From Burkholderiales bacterium (GTDB lineage: Bacteria > Pseudomonadota > Gammaproteobacteria > Burkholderiales > Burkholderiaceae_C), in the NCBI GenBank assembly GCA_003963115.1, contig RXJQ01000002.1, forward strand, positions 1 to 64,000: a DNA stretch of 64,000 nt, read 5' to 3'. The notes under the pieces are model-generated. The model was not told where the DNA came from and searched no databases. It saw only the letters and a program-made list of their open reading frames with translations. Position 1 is the first letter of the stretch; each line of letters starts with the position of its first letter. This document shows positions 60,794 to 64,000 of this stretch, one piece after another. Both the position numbers and the translations under genes were made by a program.

Positions 60794-63004
60794 TCAACGC
60801 AATGCCGCCTTTTCGGTCACCACCTTAGGGGTGAGGAAAATCAGCAGCTCTGAGCGATCCGCACTTCTAGTATTGGTTTTAAACAGGTTCCCAAGAATCG
60901 GGATATCGCCCAGGAAAGGCACTTTGGTGTCCGTCGAATTTTCAGTTTGCAGGAAAATGCCACCAATCACCACCGTGCCGCCGTTCTCGACCAACACCTG
61001 CGTCTGCACGTGCTTGGTGTCAATGGCGTAACCAGCATTGGTCACCTGACCGACACTGTCTTTGTTCACATCCACATCCAGGATCACGTTCCCCTCAGGT
61101 GTGATCTGCGGCGTCACTTCCAGCTTGAGGTTGGCCTTGCGGAAGGCCAATGCGGTCGCACCACTGGAGGTGGCAACTTGGTAGGGTAACTCGGTGCCTT
61201 GCTCAATCAATGCCTTGACCTGGTCTGCGGTGATCACGCGGGGACTCGACACGATCTTACCCTTGCCATCAGCCTCCAGCGCGGACAACTCCAGGTTCAG
61301 GAAACGGTTGGAACTGGCACCAAATAGGGACAGCGCAACCGATGATGCGGAGTAACCGTTGAACCCCGAACTGGGCAGGTTCACAAAATAACTGTTTGGC
61401 GTGTAGCTGCCCGACGTTGCCGCCGCTTGTAGAGTCTGTTCACCCACCCCTTGATAGGTGCCAGTGATGGCGATGCGGTTATCACCACCCACGCCGAAAC
61501 CTGGCGTGCCCCCACGCAGACCGCGCATGTCCAGTGCACCCAGGCGCACACCCAAAGAACGACCAAAAGTGTCATTCGCTTCCACGATGCGAGCCTCAAT
61601 CAGCACCTGGCGAACCGGAATGTCGATCTTGGTGATCATTTGCTGGATTTCTTCCAGCTTGGAGGGGATGTCGTTGACGAACAGTTGATTGGTGCGTGTC
61701 TCGAAAATCACGCTGCCACGCGGTGACAGGATCCGTGTCGCTGTGCCACTGCCACTGTTGTTGCTGCTGCCTGTGCTTGTTCCGGTCAATCCCTTGGCGA
61801 TTTCTTCCGCCTTCGTGTAGTTGAGCTGGAATGACTGGGTGCGCAGAGGCTCCAGTGCCGCAACCTGTGCCTTGGCTTCCAGATCGATCTTTTCCTTGGC
61901 GTTGATTTCGTCCTTGGGTGCGATCCACAACACGTTGCCGGACTTGCGCACGCCCAGCCCCTTGGCCTGCATGATGATGTCAAGGGCTTGATCCCAGGGC
62001 ACATCCTTCAAACGCAAGGTCACGTTACCCGTCACTGTGTCACTGGTCACCACGTTGAAGTTCGTGAAGTCGGCGATCACCTGCAGCAACGCACGCACTT
62101 CGATGTTCTGGAAGTTCAGCGACAGCTTCTCACCAGAGTAGCCTGGGCCTTGGGTCAGCTTGTTCGGGTCCACCTTGCGGGGGCGAACCTCAAGAACAAA
62201 CTGGTTGTCACTTTGATAGGCAGAATGCTCCCAATCACCACGAGGGTCCACCACCAGTTTGACCCGCTCGCCCACCTGGCTGGCGGAAATCGACTGCACG
62301 GGTGTGCCGAAGTCTGTCACATCGAAGCGCTTGCGCAGCCGGTCCGGCAAGATCGCGCGCTGGAATTCCACAACGAGGCTCTGGCCTTGCTGCTTGATGT
62401 CCACGCCCACCTGGTTATTGGGCAACTCCACCACGACACGGCCAGCACCATCCTGGCCACGACGGAAGTCGATGTCCTTCAGGGCCAGCGGGCTGGCGTT
62501 CTTGTTTTCGGCAAAGCGAACCGTGTCGTCCGTCTTCGCCGAGGCCTTGGTCGCAGCACCCGTCACCGCAGCCGCAGTTTGCGGAGCAACCGTTGCATTT
62601 GCCGAATCCAGAATGAGCATCAGGGTATTGCCTTGCAACTGCGCACGGTAGGTCGTGGCCTGACGCAAGTTCAGCACCAGGCGGGTCCGCTCACCGGCTT
62701 GCACCACGTTCACCGAGCGCACATTGCCCTGATTCACATCAACCATGTTGCGAGAAAGGCTGTTGGTGACGCCAGGCAGGTCAATCGCGATACGGGGAGG
62801 CACCTGCACCACGAAGCCCGCCGGCAGGGACGCCAGCGGCTCAGACAGCTCGATACGGACCACGTCCGCGCCGGCCTGCTGGCTACTGGTGATCGCCTGG
62901 ATCGCCGCAGCAGCCCAGGTCAAGGGCGAGACCACTGCCAAGGTCAGCCCGGCCAATGCAACGCGCCACGGTTTCATAGTCATCATCTCCAGATTCGTTT
63001 TCAT
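60794..63004 (-). CDS. pilQ: PilQ, type IV pilus secretin
   Basis: A 736-residue outer-membrane secretin through which the pilus exits. Signal peptide about 1-37 (ending TWAAAA); AMIN domains for peptidoglycan binding at about 40-140 and 175-280; secretin N domains at about 310-480 (NFQNIEVRALLQVIADFTNFNVV in parts; a serine/glycine loop TSTGSSNNSGSG); the secretin core from about 500 with VPFLGDIPILGNLFK near 700. ATG at 63004 overlaps the pilP stop (ATGA) and is preceded by AGGAGG. It is followed by two Ig-like lipoprotein genes instead of directly by aroK. Confidence 0.96.
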   Translation of the reverse strand: MKTNLEMMTMKPWRVALAGLTLAVVSPLTWAAAAIQAITSSQQAGADVVRIELSEPLASLPAGFVVQVPPRIAIDLPGVTNSLSRNMVDVNQGNVRSVNVVQAGERTRLVLNLRQATTYRAQLQGNTLMLILDSANATVAPQTAAAVTGAATKASAKTDDTVRFAENKNASPLALKDIDFRRGQDGAGRVVVELPNNQVGVDIKQQGQSLVVEFQRAILPDRLRKRFDVTDFGTPVQSISASQVGERVKLVVDPRGDWEHSAYQSDNQFVLEVRPRKVDPNKLTQGPGYSGEKLSLNFQNIEVRALLQVIADFTNFNVVTSDTVTGNVTLRLKDVPWDQALDIIMQAKGLGVRKSGNVLWIAPKDEINAKEKIDLEAKAQVAALEPLRTQSFQLNYTKAEEIAKGLTGTSTGSSNNSGSGTATRILSPRGSVIFETRTNQLFVNDIPSKLEEIQQMITKIDIPVRQVLIEARIVEANDTFGRSLGVRLGALDMRGLRGGTPGFGVGGDNRIAITGTYQGVGEQTLQAAATSGSYTPNSYFVNLPSSGFNGYSASSVALSLFGASSNRFLNLELSALEADGKGKIVSSPRVITADQVKALIEQGTELPYQVATSSGATALAFRKANLKLEVTPQITPEGNVILDVDVNKDSVGQVTNAGYAIDTKHVQTQVLVENGGTVVIGGIFLQTENSTDTKVPFLGDIPILGNLFKTNTRSADRSELLIFLTPKVVTEKAALR

Positions 63005-63534
63005 CGACCACCCTCCTGCAACTGCAGTGTGGTCGGCCGCTCGATCCACTCGCCAGCGGCGTCCTGCACAATCTCACGCAAAGTGATCTCGGTCTCGGTG
63101 ATCTTCATGATCTTCCCGTAGTTCTGGCCCAGGTACTCGCCAACCTTCACCTGGTAGAGGAGGTTGTCGACCTTGAGCAAGGCATATGGCACGCCCTTGC
63201 GGTTCACGCTGCCCACCATGGACATGCTGTCCAGCGGGAAAGCTTCAAGCGGCTCTTTGCGCCGGCTTAGCTCGGCGGCCACGGCAGAATTTGGCTGGGC
63301 TGACTCCTGCTTGAGTGCGCCAGTCAGTTTCTGCGTGCTGAAAGGCTCCACACCATCCATACCAGCATAGGCTTGAGGGTTGAACTTCTGTGGAGGCGAC
63401 AACGGTTGCACATTGGGCCGTACTTCATGTCGCTGCTGGTCCATCCAGGCCTGCAACTCTTCCTGCTCGCCGGTACACGCGGTCAAGGCGAGTACGGCCA
63501 TTGAGATCATCAGCCAATTCTGGGGGCGGGTCAT
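63001..63534 (-). CDS. pilP: PilP, type IV pilus assembly lipoprotein
   Basis: A 177-residue inner-membrane lipoprotein with the lipobox LTAC near residue 20 and the C-terminal PilP domain (FPLDSMSMVGS near 100, VGEYLGQNYGKIMKI near 132) that links the PilNO complex to the secretin PilQ. ATG at 63534 overlaps the pilO stop (TGATG); a GTG one codon earlier is an alternative. Standard order pilO-pilP-pilQ. Confidence 0.94.
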   Translation of the reverse strand: MTRPQNWLMISMAVLALTACTGEQEELQAWMDQQRHEVRPNVQPLSPPQKFNPQAYAGMDGVEPFSTQKLTGALKQESAQPNSAVAAELSRRKEPLEAFPLDSMSMVGSVNRKGVPYALLKVDNLLYQVKVGEYLGQNYGKIMKITETEITLREIVQDAAGEWIERPTTLQLQEGGR

Positions 63535-64000
63535 CACTTCTTCTCCCCCTTCTTCTTGGCCTTCTCGGCTCGCATCGCATCCAATTCCGACTGATCCAGA
63601 TAACGGTAAGTGCGTGCAGTGGCTTCCATGTAGAGATTGCCTTGCTGCCCCTGATCCTTGGCGTTCACACCTGCGATCACCAGGTTGTGCAGCGTCACGA
63701 TACGGGAGAGGTTGGCGATGTCAGCCGTGAACGCACCGATGTCATGGTAGCGCCCGGTAACTCGAATCGAGATGGGCAACTCCGCGTAATAGTCTTTGAC
63801 TGTGACTTGCCCAGGACGGAACAAATCAAATTCCAGGCCACGGCCGAGACCCGCCTGGTTGATGTCGGACAGCAGCGCATCCATTTCGGCCTTGCCCGGC
63901 AACTGCTTTTCAAGCTGCTTGACGTACTCTTCTACCTGAATGCGCTGTTTGCGCAACTCGCCCAGATTCACCGCTTGGGCGACTTTGGAGCGGTACTCTT
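63534..64000 (-). CDS. pilO: PilO, type IV pilus inner-membrane assembly protein (partial, N-terminus outside window)
   Basis: The C-terminal 154 residues of PilO; the frame is open to the right edge (EYRSKVAQAVNL at the start of the visible part). A coiled coil (LRKQRIQVEEYVKQLEKQL, in parts) is followed by a ferredoxin-like periplasmic domain with YAELPISIRVTGRYHDIGAF, typical of PilO. It ends in a lysine-rich tail. PilO forms a heterodimer with PilN and binds PilP. The membrane anchor lies beyond the window. Confidence 0.93.
   Translation of the reverse strand, partial: EYRSKVAQAVNLGELRKQRIQVEEYVKQLEKQLPGKAEMDALLSDINQAGLGRGLEFDLFRPGQVTVKDYYAELPISIRVTGRYHDIGAFTADIANLSRIVTLHNLVIAGVNAKDQGQQGNLYMEATARTYRYLDQSELDAMRAEKAKKKGEKK

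Overview
The window looks like chromosome of a GC-rich, Gram-negative betaproteobacterium of the order Burkholderiales, probably in the Aquabacterium/Leptothrix/Rubrivivax neighbourhood. That placement is inferred from gene order (algH-ruvX-pyrR-pyrB-pyrC', rubA-pilGHIJ-chpA, pilOPQ-aroK), high-GC third codon positions and the DUF3683-type giant oxidoreductase; no 16S gene is present to confirm it. I see no rRNA, tRNA, CRISPR array, transposase or prophage. Intergenic gaps are all below 300 bases, so coding density is high and most genes are on the minus strand.

Layout. (1) 1-4974, minus: an unusual chemosensory-like operon, read from a membrane-bound CheA-like kinase (PAS, Hpt and ATPase domains but no CheW-like C-terminus) through a miniature receptor-like protein and two CheX-type phosphatases to a CheY that runs off the left edge. 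A sigma-28 (FliA)-like promoter lies at 5101-5127. (2) 5262-8475: fatty-acid desaturase, then a porin and a small PstS-like periplasmic protein in AT-richer DNA. (3) 8678-13320: algH, ruvX, pyrR, pyrB, a pseudo-dihydroorotase without its metal ligands, and plsC. (4) 13411-15000: photolyase. (5) 15011-26898: the twitching/surface-sensing Pil-Chp cluster (rubredoxin, pilG, pilH, pilI, pilJ, giant chpA) ending in a GAF-GGDEF diguanylate cyclase. (6) 27009-36341: thiD, hemL, mpl (with an in-frame repeat insertion), a glycerophosphodiesterase, a 1326-residue FAD/Fe-S oxidoreductase and a HIT protein. (7) 36356-41974: a second chemotaxis operon (CheZ-like, cheY, cheA, cheW, a free Cache protein, a receptor) behind another sigma-28-like promoter, then a NarL-type two-component pair on the plus strand. 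(8) 44076-51917: uvrD, DUF898 and M48 membrane proteins, a beta-CASP RNase-like enzyme and a stress/envelope set (YqjK, YqjE, DUF883, UspA). (9) 52159-55978: valS and galU. (10) 56025-64000: aroK, two Ig-like lipoproteins, pilQ, pilP and the start of pilO.

The main theme is signal transduction: three chemosensory arrays or array-like sets within 42 kb (the P5-less kinase set, Pil-Chp and the second Che operon). Four otherwise unrelated output or phosphatase proteins spread over all three sets (two CheX, one CheZ-like, one diguanylate cyclase) end in the same tail, (V/L)-E-L-F. In CheZ this tail sits where the CheY-binding C-terminal peptide of enteric CheZ would be. I infer a shared docking tag that may link the CheY/PilG pools of these systems to phosphatases and to c-di-GMP synthesis; this is the most promising candidate for an undescribed system here.
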